Assembly: GCF_023100945.1 (NCBI RefSeq) | Contig: NZ_CP064689.1 | Span: 4,260,001-4,324,000, forward strand | Source of the DNA: Bradyrhizobium sp. 200 | GTDB taxonomy: Bacteria; Pseudomonadota; Alphaproteobacteria; Rhizobiales; Xanthobacteraceae | Length of the DNA: 64,000 nucleotides | Direction: 5' to 3' | Shown here: positions 25,864-37,390 of the stretch, one piece after another | Position numbering within the stretch: the first letter of the stretch is position 1 | Layout: each line of letters opens with the position of its first letter | Notes under the pieces: generated by a model | Databases searched by the model: none | Seen by the model: only the letters and a program-made list of their open reading frames with translations | Told to the model about the DNA's origin: nothing | Translations under genes and position numbers: made by a program

Positions 25864-27240
25864 TCACGCCACGTGCGGCACGGCGTCGAACCGCGACACC
25901 ACGATGTCGCGCTTGGTTTCGTCGACGCGCACGGTCATGGCAAAGCGGCCGTCGTGGAGCTCCTTGTTGAGCACTTCGGCATTGCGATGCAGCCAGCTAA
26001 TGCCGGCGCCGTCGGAAGCATCGATCGACAGATCGAGCGTCGTGCGCGTGGCCGCCAGCCGATCTTCGATGGCGGTGAGTAGCTCGTTGACCCCCTCGCC
26101 CGATACGGCGGACACCAGAAAACACGGCCGCTCCGGCGGACGGCGCGCCGCGATGTTGCGCAGGTTCTCGCGCTCCTCGGAATCGAAGCGATCGATCTTG
26201 TTCCAGACTTCGAGGATGCGCGCCCCGGAGTCGGGGTCGATGCCGAGCTGGCGCAGCACGGCGTCGACGTCACGCTCCTGCGCCTCCGCGTCTTCATGCG
26301 AGATGTCACGGACGTGCAGAATGATGTCGGCCTCCAGCACCTCTTCCAGCGTGGCACGAAACGCCGCGACGAGCTGCGTCGGCAGGTTGGAAATGAATCC
26401 GACGGTGTCCGACAACATCGCCTTGCCGCCATGCGGCAGGCTCAGCGCGCGCAAGGTCGGATCCAGCGTCGCAAACAGCATGTCGGCCGCCTGCACGTCG
26501 GCCCGCGTGAGCCGGTTGAACAGCGTCGACTTGCCGGCGTTGGTGTAGCCGACCAGCGCGACCACACGGTACGGCACGCGCTGACGGCCGGCGCGATGCA
26601 GCCGCCGGGTCGCCTGCACCTTCTTCAGTTCGTTTTCCAGCCGCGTGATGCGGTCGCCGATCAGGCGGCGGTCCGCTTCGATCTGGGTCTCGCCGGGGCC
26701 GCCCATGAATCCGAAACCGCCGCGCTGGCGCTCCAGATGGGTCCAGGACCGCACCAGCCGGCTGCGCTGATAGTTGAGATGCGCAAGCTCGACCTGCAGC
26801 GAGCCCTCCTTGGTCTTGGCGCGGCGGCCGAAGATTTCCAGGATCAGCCCGGTGCGGTCGAGCACCTTGGTGTTCCACGCCTTCTCGAGATTGCGCTGCT
26901 GGATCGGCGACAGCGCGCAATCCATCACCACCAGTTCGATGTCGTGGCCCGCGATCAGGCCGGTGATCTCCTCGACTTTGCCCTTGCCGAGATAGGTCGC
27001 AGGCCTGATCTGGCTGATGGGCGCAATCAGCGCGTCGGCGACCGTAAGATCGATGGCGCACGCCAGACCCGTGGCTTCCTCGAGTCGGGCCTCGGAATCG
27101 CGCACGACATCGTTCGCCTGCGCATCGGCGTCGCCGCGGCGCATTCGCAAGTAAGGGCCGATGACGATCACCCGCCCGCTTTGCTTACCCTCCGCCGACC
27201 GCGGACGATCGGCGCTCCCTTCACGGTTGAGGGGTTCCAA
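25864..27240 (-). CDS. hflX: GTPase HflX
   Basis: 458 residues from a TTG 11 bases after the hfq stop. HflX N-terminal domain with TYLGKGKVEEITG and LSPIQQRNLEK, the glycine-rich segment GFGFMGGPGETQIEADRRLI, and G-domain motifs GYTNAGKSTLFNRLT (G1), DTVGFI (G3) and NKID (G4). HflX binds 50S ribosomes and rescues stalled or hibernating ones. The hfq-hflX order is conserved across proteobacteria. A GTG at 27171 is an alternative start. Confidence 0.95.
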   Translation of the reverse strand: MEPLNREGSADRPRSAEGKQSGRVIVIGPYLRMRRGDADAQANDVVRDSEARLEEATGLACAIDLTVADALIAPISQIRPATYLGKGKVEEITGLIAGHDIELVVMDCALSPIQQRNLEKAWNTKVLDRTGLILEIFGRRAKTKEGSLQVELAHLNYQRSRLVRSWTHLERQRGGFGFMGGPGETQIEADRRLIGDRITRLENELKKVQATRRLHRAGRQRVPYRVVALVGYTNAGKSTLFNRLTRADVQAADMLFATLDPTLRALSLPHGGKAMLSDTVGFISNLPTQLVAAFRATLEEVLEADIILHVRDISHEDAEAQERDVDAVLRQLGIDPDSGARILEVWNKIDRFDSEERENLRNIAARRPPERPCFLVSAVSGEGVNELLTAIEDRLAATRTTLDLSIDASDGAGISWLHRNAEVLNKELHDGRFAMTVRVDETKRDIVVSRFDAVPHVA

Positions 27241-27251
27241 TCAGTTCACTC

Positions 27252-27500
27252 TCAAGCCGGAGCATCCTCACCGCCCTCGAACAACTGGATCGGAGCTCCC
27301 GGCATGATGGTCGAGATCGCATGCTTGTAGACGAGCTGCGAGTGACCGTCGCGCCGAAGCAGCAAGCAGAAGTTGTCAAACCAGGTAACAATTCCCTGCA
27401 GCTTCACTCCGTTGACCAGAAAGATCGTCAGTGGCGTTTTTGTTTTACGAACGTGATTTAGGAAGGTGTCTTGTAGATTTTGTGCGCGGTCTGCCGCCAT
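27252..27500 (-). CDS. hfq: RNA chaperone Hfq
   Basis: 82 residues. The Sm1 motif [22 protein letters not shown] and Sm2 motif [12 protein letters not shown] are intact, with [13 protein letters not shown] at the N-terminus. Hfq hexamers match small RNAs to mRNAs and in rhizobia influence nif expression. Its ribosome site is weak. The 305-base gap to ntrX (27501-27805) contains a GC-rich stretch and no gene I can support. Confidence 0.97.
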   Translation of the reverse strand: MAADRAQNLQDTFLNHVRKTKTPLTIFLVNGVKLQGIVTWFDNFCLLLRRDGHSQLVYKHAISTIMPGAPIQLFEGGEDAPA

Positions 27501-27805
27501 TGTTTTTGTCCCGCCGTCTCGTGCTTCTTTTTGTTAAGCCGGTTGTTGCTCTCTCACGGAGCCTGCCCCGACTCGCCGGCGTCCCCTGAGATCCCCCTCC
27601 GGTCGGCTCGGCCGCACGATTAGAGGGTACGCGCGCTTTTAAGGCAAGCCGGTTCGGGTCCCGCCTGGCTGGAACCCAGTGGCCATTCTCCGTAAAAGTG
27701 ACGAAAGAGATAAATATTCCAAAGCAAGTGCATGGATCGCCTCAATGCAAGCGAGATGCGCCGCGGATTTGCGGCAAGCAGCGAACCAGCGATTCACTTG
27801 AGGCT

Positions 27806-29176
27806 TCAGCCAACCCCAAGCGCTTTGAGCTTGCGGTGCAGCGCCGAACGCTCCATGCCGACGAACTCGGCCGTGCGCGAAATGTTGCCCGAGAACCGGC
27901 TGATCTGGGCGATCAGGTAGTCACGCTCGAACACTTCCCTCGCCTCGCGCAGCGGCAGCCCCATGATGTGCTCGCCATTATTGCTGGTCGGCATCGCCGG
28001 CACCATCGAACCTACATCCTGTGGCAGCATGTCGGCGGTGATGATCGCTTCAGGACCGCCGCCGGCCAGAATCATGACGCGCTCGACATTGTTGCGGAGC
28101 TGGCGGACGTTGCCGGGCCAGACATGCGACTGCAATACCGCCATGGCGTCCTGGCCGATCTGCCGCTTCGGCAAGCCCGTCGCCGCCGATATCTGGTCCA
28201 TGAAATAGTCGATCAGTTCGGGGATGTCCTCGCGGCGTTCCGACAGCGGAGGAACGCGGATCGGCACCACCGACAGCCGGTGGTAGAGATCCTCGCGGAA
28301 ACGCCCTTCCGCGATCTCTTCCTCCAGGTTGCGCGCCGTCGAGGAGATGATGCGGACGTCGACATGAATCTTGGCGGTGCCGCCTGAGCGTTGAAAGGTC
28401 TGATCGACCAGCACGCGCAGGATCTTGTTCTGGGTCTCGCGCGGCATGTCGGCGATTTCGTCGATGAACAGCGTGCCGCCATGGGCCTCTTCCAGTGCGC
28501 CCGGCTTGCGCGTCTGCTCGCCGTTCGACTGCTCGATACCGAACAATTCGACTTCCATCCGCTCCGGCGTGATCGCCGCGGCGTTGATGACGACGAACGG
28601 TCCTTCTGCACGGCTCGATGCATTGTGCAGCGTGCGCGCCGCCAGTTCCTTGCCCGAACCCGAGGGGCCGACGATCAGGATGCGGCTGTTGGCCTTGGCC
28701 GCGCGGTCGATGGTCTGCCGCAACTGGTTCATGCAGGCGGAGCGTCCGGTAAGGACGCTCGCGGTCGGAGCCAGTTGCTTGAGTTCCTTCACCTCACGCT
28801 TGAGGCGCGAGGTCTCCAGCGCCCGCGTCGCCACCAGGATCAGGCGGTCGGACTTGAACGGCTTTTCGATGAAGTCATAGGCGCCGCGCTTGATCGCAGC
28901 GACCGCGGTCTCGATGTTGCCGTGGCCGGAGATCATCACTACGGGAACGTCGGCGTGATCCTTCTTGACCTGCTCGAGCAATTGCAGGCCGTCGAGCTTG
29001 GAGCCCTGCAGCCAGATGTCGAGAAACACCAGATGCGGACGGCGGTTGGAGATCTCAGCCAGCGCCGAATCGCTGTCGCGCGCGGTGCGGGTATTGAAGC
29101 CTTCGTCTTCCAGAATGCCCGCAACGAGGTCACGAATATCGGCTTCGTCGTCGACAATCAGAATGTCACTGGCCAT
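27806..29176 (-). CDS. ntrX: Nitrogen response regulator NtrX
   Basis: 456 residues: receiver domain (about 4-115, phospho-acceptor in LVFLDIWLQG), AAA+ domain (about 140-370, Walker A GPSGSGKE, Walker B GTLFIDEIAD) and Fis-type HTH at the end (ISRTAEFVGMERSALHRKLK). The GAFTGA loop that touches sigma-54 is missing: the segment after ELFGIEQ reads SNGEQTRKPGALEEA. NtrX of this kind is known to work at sigma-70 promoters in some alphaproteobacteria. It pairs with NtrY, 17 bases upstream. Confidence 0.95.
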   Translation of the reverse strand: MASDILIVDDEADIRDLVAGILEDEGFNTRTARDSDSALAEISNRRPHLVFLDIWLQGSKLDGLQLLEQVKKDHADVPVVMISGHGNIETAVAAIKRGAYDFIEKPFKSDRLILVATRALETSRLKREVKELKQLAPTASVLTGRSACMNQLRQTIDRAAKANSRILIVGPSGSGKELAARTLHNASSRAEGPFVVINAAAITPERMEVELFGIEQSNGEQTRKPGALEEAHGGTLFIDEIADMPRETQNKILRVLVDQTFQRSGGTAKIHVDVRIISSTARNLEEEIAEGRFREDLYHRLSVVPIRVPPLSERREDIPELIDYFMDQISAATGLPKRQIGQDAMAVLQSHVWPGNVRQLRNNVERVMILAGGGPEAIITADMLPQDVGSMVPAMPTSNNGEHIMGLPLREAREVFERDYLIAQISRFSGNISRTAEFVGMERSALHRKLKALGVG

Positions 29177-29193
29177 GGGTTACACCTGTCTTG

Positions 29194-31557
29194 TCAGTTG
29201 CCTGTTGCGGCTTCGGTTTTTGCTTCATCATTGGTCGCGGATGCCGCCTCATTGGTTTCGCCTGACGGCGCTTTTGTTTGATCAGCCTTTGCTTCCGCCT
29301 TCGGCGCATGACCGGACACGGCGAACCGCAGCCGCATCCAGGCGCCGCGCTGCCCGGGCCGGAAATCGGAAGCATCCTTGAGTTCGATGCGGCCGCCATG
29401 GTCTTCCAGCACGCGGCCGACGATGGCAAGCCCGAGCCCGGTGCCCTTCTGGCGCGTCGTCACGTAGGGCTCCAGCAACCGCGCACGGCTGACCTTCGGC
29501 AGGCCGATACCGTTGTCGATCACGTCGATCACGATGTCGTCGTTTTCGCACGCGGCAATGACGTCGATGCGTCCCCTGTCGAGCTCTTCCGGCGGCACCT
29601 GCTCGATCGCCTCCGTCGCGTTCTTGATGATGTTGGTCAGCGCCTGCGAAATCAGCCGTCGGTCGAACTGCGCGCGCATCGGATCCTGCTTGATATCGGC
29701 CTCGATATCGAGATCGGGATGCCCGACCTTCATCAGGAATACCGCCTGCCGCACGGTGTCGGCGACGTCCTCGCCTTCCATGACCGGCTTTGGCATCCGC
29801 GCGAAGCGGGAGAATTCATCTACCATCCGCCTGATGTCGTCGACCTGTCGTACGATGGTGTCGGTACATTGCTCGAAGATGTTCTTGTCTTCGGTGATGA
29901 CCTTGCCGAATTTGCGGCGGATGCGTTCGGCCGAAAGCTGGATCGGCGTCAGCGGGTTCTTGATTTCGTGGGCGATGCGGCGCGCAACGTCGCCCCACGC
30001 GGAGGTGCGCTGCGCGGAGACCAGCTCCGTGATGTCGTCGAGCGTGATGATGTAGCTGTCGCGCGACTGGCTAGTCTGCTCGGCGCTGACGCGGACCGAC
30101 AAATTGCGCTCGTGGCCGTCGCGGGTGATGGTGATCTGGCCCTGCACCAGGCGCTGCGTGCCCTCGCGCGCGGTCTTCATCATGTCGTCGAGCTCGGGCA
30201 GCACGTCCGACAGTGGATGGTCCAATGTCTCCGACTCGGCATGGCCGATCAGTTTCTCAGCCGAGCGGTTCAGGATGCCGACGCTGCCCGAAGCGTCGAC
30301 GCCGATGATGCCGGCGCTGGCTGAGGACAATACCGCCTCGATGAAGCGGCGACGGCTGTCGATCAGGTCCGAGGCGCTCACCAGTTCGTCGCGCTGGGTG
30401 CGCAATTCGGCCGTCATCTTGTTGAAGGTCTCGCCGAGATGTGCGAGGTCGCCTTCGGATTTGTGGACCGGGACCTGGACGTGCAGATCGCCGGTCGAAA
30501 CGATATTGGCTGCACCCATCAAGTTGCGGATCGGCGTCACCAGCCAGTTGGCAAAATTCAACCCGATCAGCACCGACGCCATCAGAATGGTCAACGCGAT
30601 GACCGCAAACATCAGCGCGAAGGCGACCTGGATGCCGAGCCGGCGGGCTTCGATCTGGGCATATTCGGCGACGCTGGCCTCGGTCTGCTTGAGCTGGCTG
30701 ATCACGCGCGGATCGAGCAGGCGTGCGACGTAAAGGAAGGTATCGTCGAAGGCGCGCAAACGGATCACCGCGGCCACATAATTGGCTTCGGGGAAGACCG
30801 CGATCGCCGGCTCGTCTTCATTGACGTTGCTGAGAAAGTCCTGCGGCGGCGTCGTGAATTCCTGCTGGATGCCGGTCTTCGCCGTCACGAGGATGTTGCC
30901 ACCCTTGTCGACCAGCATCGCGGCTGGCAGGTTTCGCGCGGCCGCGTTTACGGTCAGCAGTTCCTGAAACGACCGGCGGTCCTGATCGTAAAGCGGCCGC
31001 GCCTGGGCAATATCGTTCGCCATGCCCAGGATGTCGCCACGGATAAGCCTGGCATGCTCCTGCATGTAGGCACGGGCAACGGTCAGCGAATTCCCTATGA
31101 CCTCGCGCGTCGGGCCCGAAAACAGCCGGTCGAGGCCGCGGTCGATGGTCACGTTGGCGACGACAGCGACCAGCACCGCCGGCAATACGGCAATGATAGA
31201 GAACAGGCTGACGATCTGGACGTGCAACCGTGACGCGGCCCGGCCACGCCGCCGCGCCTGAATCACCAGCCAGACTTCGCGGACGATGATGCCGACCAGC
31301 AGCAGGATGGTTGCCGCATTGATCAGCAGGAACGAATAGACGACCTGGCGGGTCGGCTCGATCGGCGTCAGGCCGGCCAGGACCATGAAGGTCAGAAATG
31401 CGGACAGTAGCGCGATCGCGACCGCAAACGGAGCCACCCATTTCCGGAGGATCCCTCCTCCGGATTCGGCAAGCGACGGGTCGAACGGTGGTGCCGAGGT
31501 CGTCTCTGCGGTGGTCATTCCGGCAATCGGTGAGCTGAAAGGGCTAATGCCCGCCAT
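29194..31557 (-). CDS. ntrY: Nitrogen sensor histidine kinase NtrY
   Basis: 787 residues (an ATG 39 bases in is also possible). Three N-terminal transmembrane helices (about 40-145) precede a periplasmic region, a fourth helix (about 310-340), HAMP, PAS (about 410-520), HisKA with [20 protein letters not shown] (phospho-His) and HATPase (DNGIGLPKV, GTGLGLAIVG). It signals to NtrX and affects nitrogen and redox/envelope responses. The C-terminus carries an unusual Ala/Lys/Glu-rich tail of about 40 residues. Confidence 0.95.
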   Translation of the reverse strand: MAGISPFSSPIAGMTTAETTSAPPFDPSLAESGGGILRKWVAPFAVAIALLSAFLTFMVLAGLTPIEPTRQVVYSFLLINAATILLLVGIIVREVWLVIQARRRGRAASRLHVQIVSLFSIIAVLPAVLVAVVANVTIDRGLDRLFSGPTREVIGNSLTVARAYMQEHARLIRGDILGMANDIAQARPLYDQDRRSFQELLTVNAAARNLPAAMLVDKGGNILVTAKTGIQQEFTTPPQDFLSNVNEDEPAIAVFPEANYVAAVIRLRAFDDTFLYVARLLDPRVISQLKQTEASVAEYAQIEARRLGIQVAFALMFAVIALTILMASVLIGLNFANWLVTPIRNLMGAANIVSTGDLHVQVPVHKSEGDLAHLGETFNKMTAELRTQRDELVSASDLIDSRRRFIEAVLSSASAGIIGVDASGSVGILNRSAEKLIGHAESETLDHPLSDVLPELDDMMKTAREGTQRLVQGQITITRDGHERNLSVRVSAEQTSQSRDSYIITLDDITELVSAQRTSAWGDVARRIAHEIKNPLTPIQLSAERIRRKFGKVITEDKNIFEQCTDTIVRQVDDIRRMVDEFSRFARMPKPVMEGEDVADTVRQAVFLMKVGHPDLDIEADIKQDPMRAQFDRRLISQALTNIIKNATEAIEQVPPEELDRGRIDVIAACENDDIVIDVIDNGIGLPKVSRARLLEPYVTTRQKGTGLGLAIVGRVLEDHGGRIELKDASDFRPGQRGAWMRLRFAVSGHAPKAEAKADQTKAPSGETNEAASATNDEAKTEAATGN

Positions 31558-31686
31558 TCGCGGACTGATGCATTCATATCACAATGTTGCCGAATTGCGA
31601 CAATTCCGCGGCCATCAGACCGCTAAAGCGATCGATCCCCAGGCCGCGCCACCCGTCATTATTGCGGAACGAAGCGAGTGCAATCC

Positions 31687-33129
<1,443 letters not shown>

Positions 33130-33138
33130 CGTTATTCC

Positions 33139-34314
33139 TCATCTTGCGTCCTGTGAGGCAGGCGGCAGCGTACCCGGAACGCCGTCGCGGTTGCTTTGGT
33201 CGAACTGTTTGGTGGGATTGAACATCGGCATCAGCACGCGGAAGGTGGTCTTCCGCGGCTGGGATTCGCATTCGATGATGCCGCCGTGATCGCCGACGAT
33301 CTTGGCAACCAGCGCCAGGCCGAGCCCGCTGCCGGTTTGCTTTGTCGTCACGAAGGGATCGAACAGGTTCGGCAGCAGGTCTTCCGGCACGCCGGAACCG
33401 TTGTCCTTGACGCAGAATTCGAGCGGCAGCGACACCCGTGATTTCTTGCCCGGCACCGACAGACGGACGCCGGGCCGGAACGCGGTGGTGAGCTGGATTT
33501 CTGCGTCCGAGCCGAGATCGGCCACCGCTTCGGCGGCGTTCTTCACGAGATTGAGGAACACCTGGATGAGCTGATCCTGATTGGCCAGGACCGGCGGCAA
33601 GGACGGATCGTATTCCTCGATGAAGCGGATGTTGCGGGCGAAGCCGGACTGCGCCAGCCGTTTGACGTGGTCGAGCACGGAATGGATGTTGACCGGCCCG
33701 CGCGCCACCGGGCGATCGTCGCCGAACACTTCCATGCGGTCGACCAGGGTCACGATGCGGTCGGCCTCGTCGCAGATCAGCCGGGTCAGCATGCGGTCTT
33801 CGGACGAGGCCGCCTGCTCCAGCAACTGCGCCGCGCCGCGGATACCCGACAGCGGGTTCTTGATTTCATGCGCCAGCATCGCCGCCAGCGCGATCACCGA
33901 GCGCGCCGCGCTCCGATGCGTCAATTGCCGGTCCATCTTGTCTGCGATAGTGCGCTCCTGCAGCATCACGACAATGTGGCCGGGGCGTTCGGTGAGCGGG
34001 GCGACATGAAGATCGACCTGGCGGTCGCCGCCGATGCGGGGGGTGCCGAGATCGACCTTGTATTCGTTGACCGGCGAGCCGCTCGAGCGCACCTGATCGA
34101 TCAGCGCCAGCAGCGGGCTGCCAAACGGCACCAGTTCCTTCAGCGATTGCCGGCGCAGGAATTGCGTCGAGATTTCGAAGAAGGATTCGGCGGCGATATT
34201 GGCGTCGACGATGCGGCCGTCGGGCGCCACCAGCAGCACCGGGTTGGGCAGTGCGTTGAGGATGGCCTCGCTGTCGGTGGGCACCGGTCGGCGATGTTCT
34301 GCGGCTGAATTCAT
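33139..34314 (-). CDS. ntrB: Nitrogen sensor kinase/phosphatase NtrB
   Basis: 391 residues from the ATG at 34314, which overlaps the dusB stop by four bases; a start 15 bases upstream is open too. A cytoplasmic PAS domain ([20 protein letters not shown]) is followed by HisKA ([20 protein letters not shown]) and HATPase ([24 protein letters not shown]). No transmembrane helix is seen. It is controlled by PII protein and glutamine state and phosphorylates NtrC. Confidence 0.96.
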   Translation of the reverse strand: MNSAAEHRRPVPTDSEAILNALPNPVLLVAPDGRIVDANIAAESFFEISTQFLRRQSLKELVPFGSPLLALIDQVRSSGSPVNEYKVDLGTPRIGGDRQVDLHVAPLTERPGHIVVMLQERTIADKMDRQLTHRSAARSVIALAAMLAHEIKNPLSGIRGAAQLLEQAASSEDRMLTRLICDEADRIVTLVDRMEVFGDDRPVARGPVNIHSVLDHVKRLAQSGFARNIRFIEEYDPSLPPVLANQDQLIQVFLNLVKNAAEAVADLGSDAEIQLTTAFRPGVRLSVPGKKSRVSLPLEFCVKDNGSGVPEDLLPNLFDPFVTTKQTGSGLGLALVAKIVGDHGGIIECESQPRKTTFRVLMPMFNPTKQFDQSNRDGVPGTLPPASQDAR

Positions 34315-35345
34315 GCTGCAGCACTCCATGCAAAATCGTCGAACGCGTCCTTCAGCGACCGGTGCACGCGGTGCGGATCCTCCGCCGTCAGAATCTTTTG
34401 CCGCCAGCCCTTCAGCGTCTCAGCCGGCGCACGGCTGCACTGGGCTGCGATCTCCAGGGCCCAGCCGAGGTGCTTGCGCGCGTGCTTGAGCCCGATACGC
34501 AGCCCGTAATGGCTGCAGACTTCGTCGTAGAGCGCACGCACATGCGCGAGCTGTTCGGCGAGCGATGGGGCCGTCTCCGCCTGTCCGGTTTCGAGCCGGC
34601 GTCCGATCTGCCCCGGCAGCCAGGGCTGACCCTGCGCGCCGCGGCCGATCATCACGGCGTCCGCGCCCGACACTTCCAGCGCCTGCACGGCTTTCTCGAA
34701 TGAAGTGATGTCGCCGTTGACGACGAGCGGCACGGAGACCGCCTCCCTGACCGCGCGCACGGCGGTCCAATCGGCCGTGCCCTTGTAGAACTGGCAACGC
34801 GTGCGCCCGTGCACGGTAATCATCTGCACGCCGGCCTGCTCTGCGCGCCGCGCCAGTTCGGGCGCGTTGAGCGAGCGATCGTCCCAGCCAAGCCGCATCT
34901 TCAGCGTCACCGGAACTTTCACCGCCGCGATCGTAGCTTCGATCAATGTGAGCGCATGGTCGAGATCGCGCATCAGCGCCGAGCCGGATTGACCGCCGGT
35001 GACATGACGCGCCGGACAGCCCATATTGATATCGATGATGTCGGCACCGGCCGCTTGCGCAACCCGTGCGCCCTCCGCCATCCAATGCGCCTCGCAGCCC
35101 GCGAGCTGAACGACATGGGATCCGACGCCGGCTGTCTCGCAGCGCAGAAGCGACATTGGCCTGCCGTGCACGAGTTCGTCGCTGGCGGTCATCTCTGAGA
35201 CCACCAGTCCAGCGCCAAGCGTGGCGGCAAGGCGTCGAAAGGGAGCATCGGTGACGCCGGACATCGGCGCCAGAAGAACCCGGTTGGCGACAGCAATCTC
35301 GCCTATTTTCAACGGCTTAGGTCGTGAACTTTCCGGGCCGGTCAC
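34311..35345 (-). CDS. dusB: tRNA-dihydrouridine synthase (NifR3)
   Basis: 344 residues. A TIM-barrel FMN enzyme: [19 protein letters not shown] at the start, [14 protein letters not shown] with the catalytic Cys, [12 protein letters not shown] and MIGRGAQG. It reduces uridines in the tRNA D-loop. It is the first gene of the classical nifR3-ntrB-ntrC operon, here followed by ntrY-ntrX. Confidence 0.95.
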   Translation of the reverse strand: MTGPESSRPKPLKIGEIAVANRVLLAPMSGVTDAPFRRLAATLGAGLVVSEMTASDELVHGRPMSLLRCETAGVGSHVVQLAGCEAHWMAEGARVAQAAGADIIDINMGCPARHVTGGQSGSALMRDLDHALTLIEATIAAVKVPVTLKMRLGWDDRSLNAPELARRAEQAGVQMITVHGRTRCQFYKGTADWTAVRAVREAVSVPLVVNGDITSFEKAVQALEVSGADAVMIGRGAQGQPWLPGQIGRRLETGQAETAPSLAEQLAHVRALYDEVCSHYGLRIGLKHARKHLGWALEIAAQCSRAPAETLKGWRQKILTAEDPHRVHRSLKDAFDDFAWSAAA

Positions 35346-35391
35346 GGTGTTCTCATGGTTGGGGCGGCGGCGTCATTGCAACCGTCAGCGC

Positions 35392-35421
35392 ATATTGTGA
35401 GCACAAATCTTGGGCAGTCAA
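35392..35421 (-). promoter_or_regulatory. Candidate sigma-70 promoter for dusB-ntrBC
   Basis: On the minus strand TTGACT (35421-35416) and CAATAT (35397-35392) are spaced 18 bases apart, about 45 bases before the dusB start. It is a reasonable -35/-10 pair in an otherwise gene-free 251-base gap. Inferred from consensus only. Confidence 0.35.
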
Positions 35422-35596
35422 GCTTCTTGCCTACACTTTAGACAGATCTATCATTTGTGCAAGTGCACTGCAACAAAAACTGCTTTTCCCACAGCCATCG
35501 GGAATCGCTCTGTTTTCCATATTCGGCATGGTAAGGGCTGTGCGCCAGCGCGCCTGACGTCCCTCCTCAACCTGATTCGTTTGCATTTGAGTCCAG

Positions 35597-36778
35597 ATGC
35601 CCAGACCTGAGCGTACCGCAGCCATCCTCGTCGCAGCCGGACGCGGGCTTCGCGCCGGTGCCGGGGGACCCAAGCAATATCGCGAGATCGGCGGGCAGAC
35701 CGTGATCTTCCGCGCCATGGAGGCGTTCTGCCGACATCCGGATGTGTTTGCCGTGCAGCCGGTGGTGAATCCCGATGACGCCGCGGTCTTCAACGAGGCT
35801 GTCGCGGGACTGCGCCACCAGCCGCCCACCAGTGGCGGCGCGACGCGTCAGGCTTCGGTGCATGCCGGGCTCGAGGCGCTGGCGGCGGAGAAGCCCGACA
35901 TCGTTCTGATCCACGACGCCGCGCGGCCCTTCGTGATCCCTGCGGTGATTTCGCGCGCGATCGACGCCGCCGGCCGTACTGGCGCCGCCGTTCCCGTGAT
36001 CCCCGTCACCGACACGATCAAGCAGGTCGACGATACCGGCAATGTCGAGGCAACACCCGAACGCGCACGACTGCGAATCGCGCAAACGCCGCAGGCGTTT
36101 CGTTTCGATGTGATTCTCGATGCCCATCGCCGCGCGGTGCGCGACGGCCGCAGCGATTTCACCGACGATGCGGCGCTCGCGGAATGGGCGGGATTGACGG
36201 TAGCGACCTTTGAAGGCGATGTTGCAAACATGAAACTGACAACGTCTGAAGATTTCGTCCGCGAGGAGGCCCGCCTCGCCGCCCAGCTCGGCGACATCAG
36301 GACCGGTACCGGCTACGATGTACACGCCTTCGGGGACGGCGATCATCTGATGCTCTGCGGCGTACGGGTGCCGCACGTCAGAGGCTTTCTCGCCCATTCC
36401 GACGGCGACGTCGGCCTGCATGCCCTGGTCGACGCCATTCTCGGCGCGCTGGCGGATGGCGATATCGGTTCGCACTTTCCGCCGAGCGATCCGCAGTGGA
36501 AGGGCGCGGCGTCGGACAAGTTCCTCAAATACGCCGTCGACCGCGTCACTGCGCGCGGCGGCCGGATCGCCAATCTCGAAGTCACGATGATCTGCGAGCG
36601 CCCGAAAATTGGCCCGCTGCGCGATACCATGCGCGCCCGCATTGCCGAGATCACCGGGCTCAATATCTCGCGCGTCGCCGTCAAGGCGACGACCAGTGAA
36701 CGGCTCGGCTTTACCGGCCGCGAGGAAGGCATCGCCGCCACCGCGAGCGCCACTATTCGTCTCCCCTGGAGCGAGTAA
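35597..36778 (+). CDS. ispDF: Bifunctional IspD/IspF (MEP pathway)
   Basis: 393 residues. The IspD part (about 1-230) has [30 protein letters not shown] and AQTPQAFRF; the IspF part (about 235-393) has GTGYDVHAF (metal-binding Asp/His), [20 protein letters not shown] and the C-terminal [19 protein letters not shown]. The fusion makes CDP-methylerythritol and then the cyclodiphosphate, as in other alphaproteobacteria. The pncC gene starts one base after the stop codon. Confidence 0.97.
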   Translation: MPRPERTAAILVAAGRGLRAGAGGPKQYREIGGQTVIFRAMEAFCRHPDVFAVQPVVNPDDAAVFNEAVAGLRHQPPTSGGATRQASVHAGLEALAAEKPDIVLIHDAARPFVIPAVISRAIDAAGRTGAAVPVIPVTDTIKQVDDTGNVEATPERARLRIAQTPQAFRFDVILDAHRRAVRDGRSDFTDDAALAEWAGLTVATFEGDVANMKLTTSEDFVREEARLAAQLGDIRTGTGYDVHAFGDGDHLMLCGVRVPHVRGFLAHSDGDVGLHALVDAILGALADGDIGSHFPPSDPQWKGAASDKFLKYAVDRVTARGGRIANLEVTMICERPKIGPLRDTMRARIAEITGLNISRVAVKATTSERLGFTGREEGIAATASATIRLPWSE

Positions 36779-36779
36779 C

Positions 36780-37382
36780 ATGAGCGGCAGCGACGCGCGC
36801 GCCCTCTCCCGCTCGCTGCTCGATTTGTGCCGGATGCGCAAGCTGACGATCGCGACCGCGGAATCGTGCACGGGAGGCCTGGTCGCCGGCGCGCTCACCG
36901 ACATTCCCGGCTCGTCGGACGTGATCGACCGCGGCTTCGTCACCTATTCCAACGAGGCTAAGCGCGCGATGCTCGGCGTCAAAACCTCGACGCTTACGAC
37001 CTTTGGTGCGGTCAGCAAGGAAACCGCGACCGCGATGGCGGTGGGGGCACTGGAAAAAGCTGGCGTCGATCTCGCGGTATCCATTACCGGCATTGCCGGT
37101 CCTGGCGGTGCGACCCCGGGCAAGCCGGTCGGACTCGTCCATTTCGCGGTTGCCTCGCGCGACGGAAAGATCCTGCACCGCGAGTTTCGCTTTGGTGCCA
37201 TTGGCCGCACCACCGTGCGCCAGCGCTCCGTCGTGGAAGCGCTGCGGATGCTGATGGAGCTGGCACGCGGACCGCAATCGCCGATCAAACCACCACGCCA
37301 GACGATGAGCCGGCTGCGTCCACGGGTGGCGCGAACGCCGCGGCGCAGCGCCGTGAAGCGGCGCCGGCCGACGCGGACATAA
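36780..37382 (+). CDS. pncC: CinA C-terminal family, nicotinamide-nucleotide amidase
   Basis: 200 residues. The PncC core carries TIATAESCTGGLVAGALTDI, FVTYSNEAKRAMLGV, SITGIAGPGGATPGKPVGLV and VEALRML. It deamidates NMN to nicotinate mononucleotide in pyridine nucleotide recycling. After about residue 165 there is a very basic tail (RLRPRVARTPRRSAVKRRRP) not needed for the fold, which might bind nucleic acid. It is directly coupled to ispDF. Confidence 0.9.
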   Translation: MSGSDARALSRSLLDLCRMRKLTIATAESCTGGLVAGALTDIPGSSDVIDRGFVTYSNEAKRAMLGVKTSTLTTFGAVSKETATAMAVGALEKAGVDLAVSITGIAGPGGATPGKPVGLVHFAVASRDGKILHREFRFGAIGRTTVRQRSVVEALRMLMELARGPQSPIKPPRQTMSRLRPRVARTPRRSAVKRRRPTRT

Positions 37383-37390
37383 AGCCGCTA

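Noticed and set aside
27501-27805. Small ORF (MDRLNASEMRRGF...) between hfq and ntrX
   Set aside because: No ribosome site and composition of a non-coding region; not supported.
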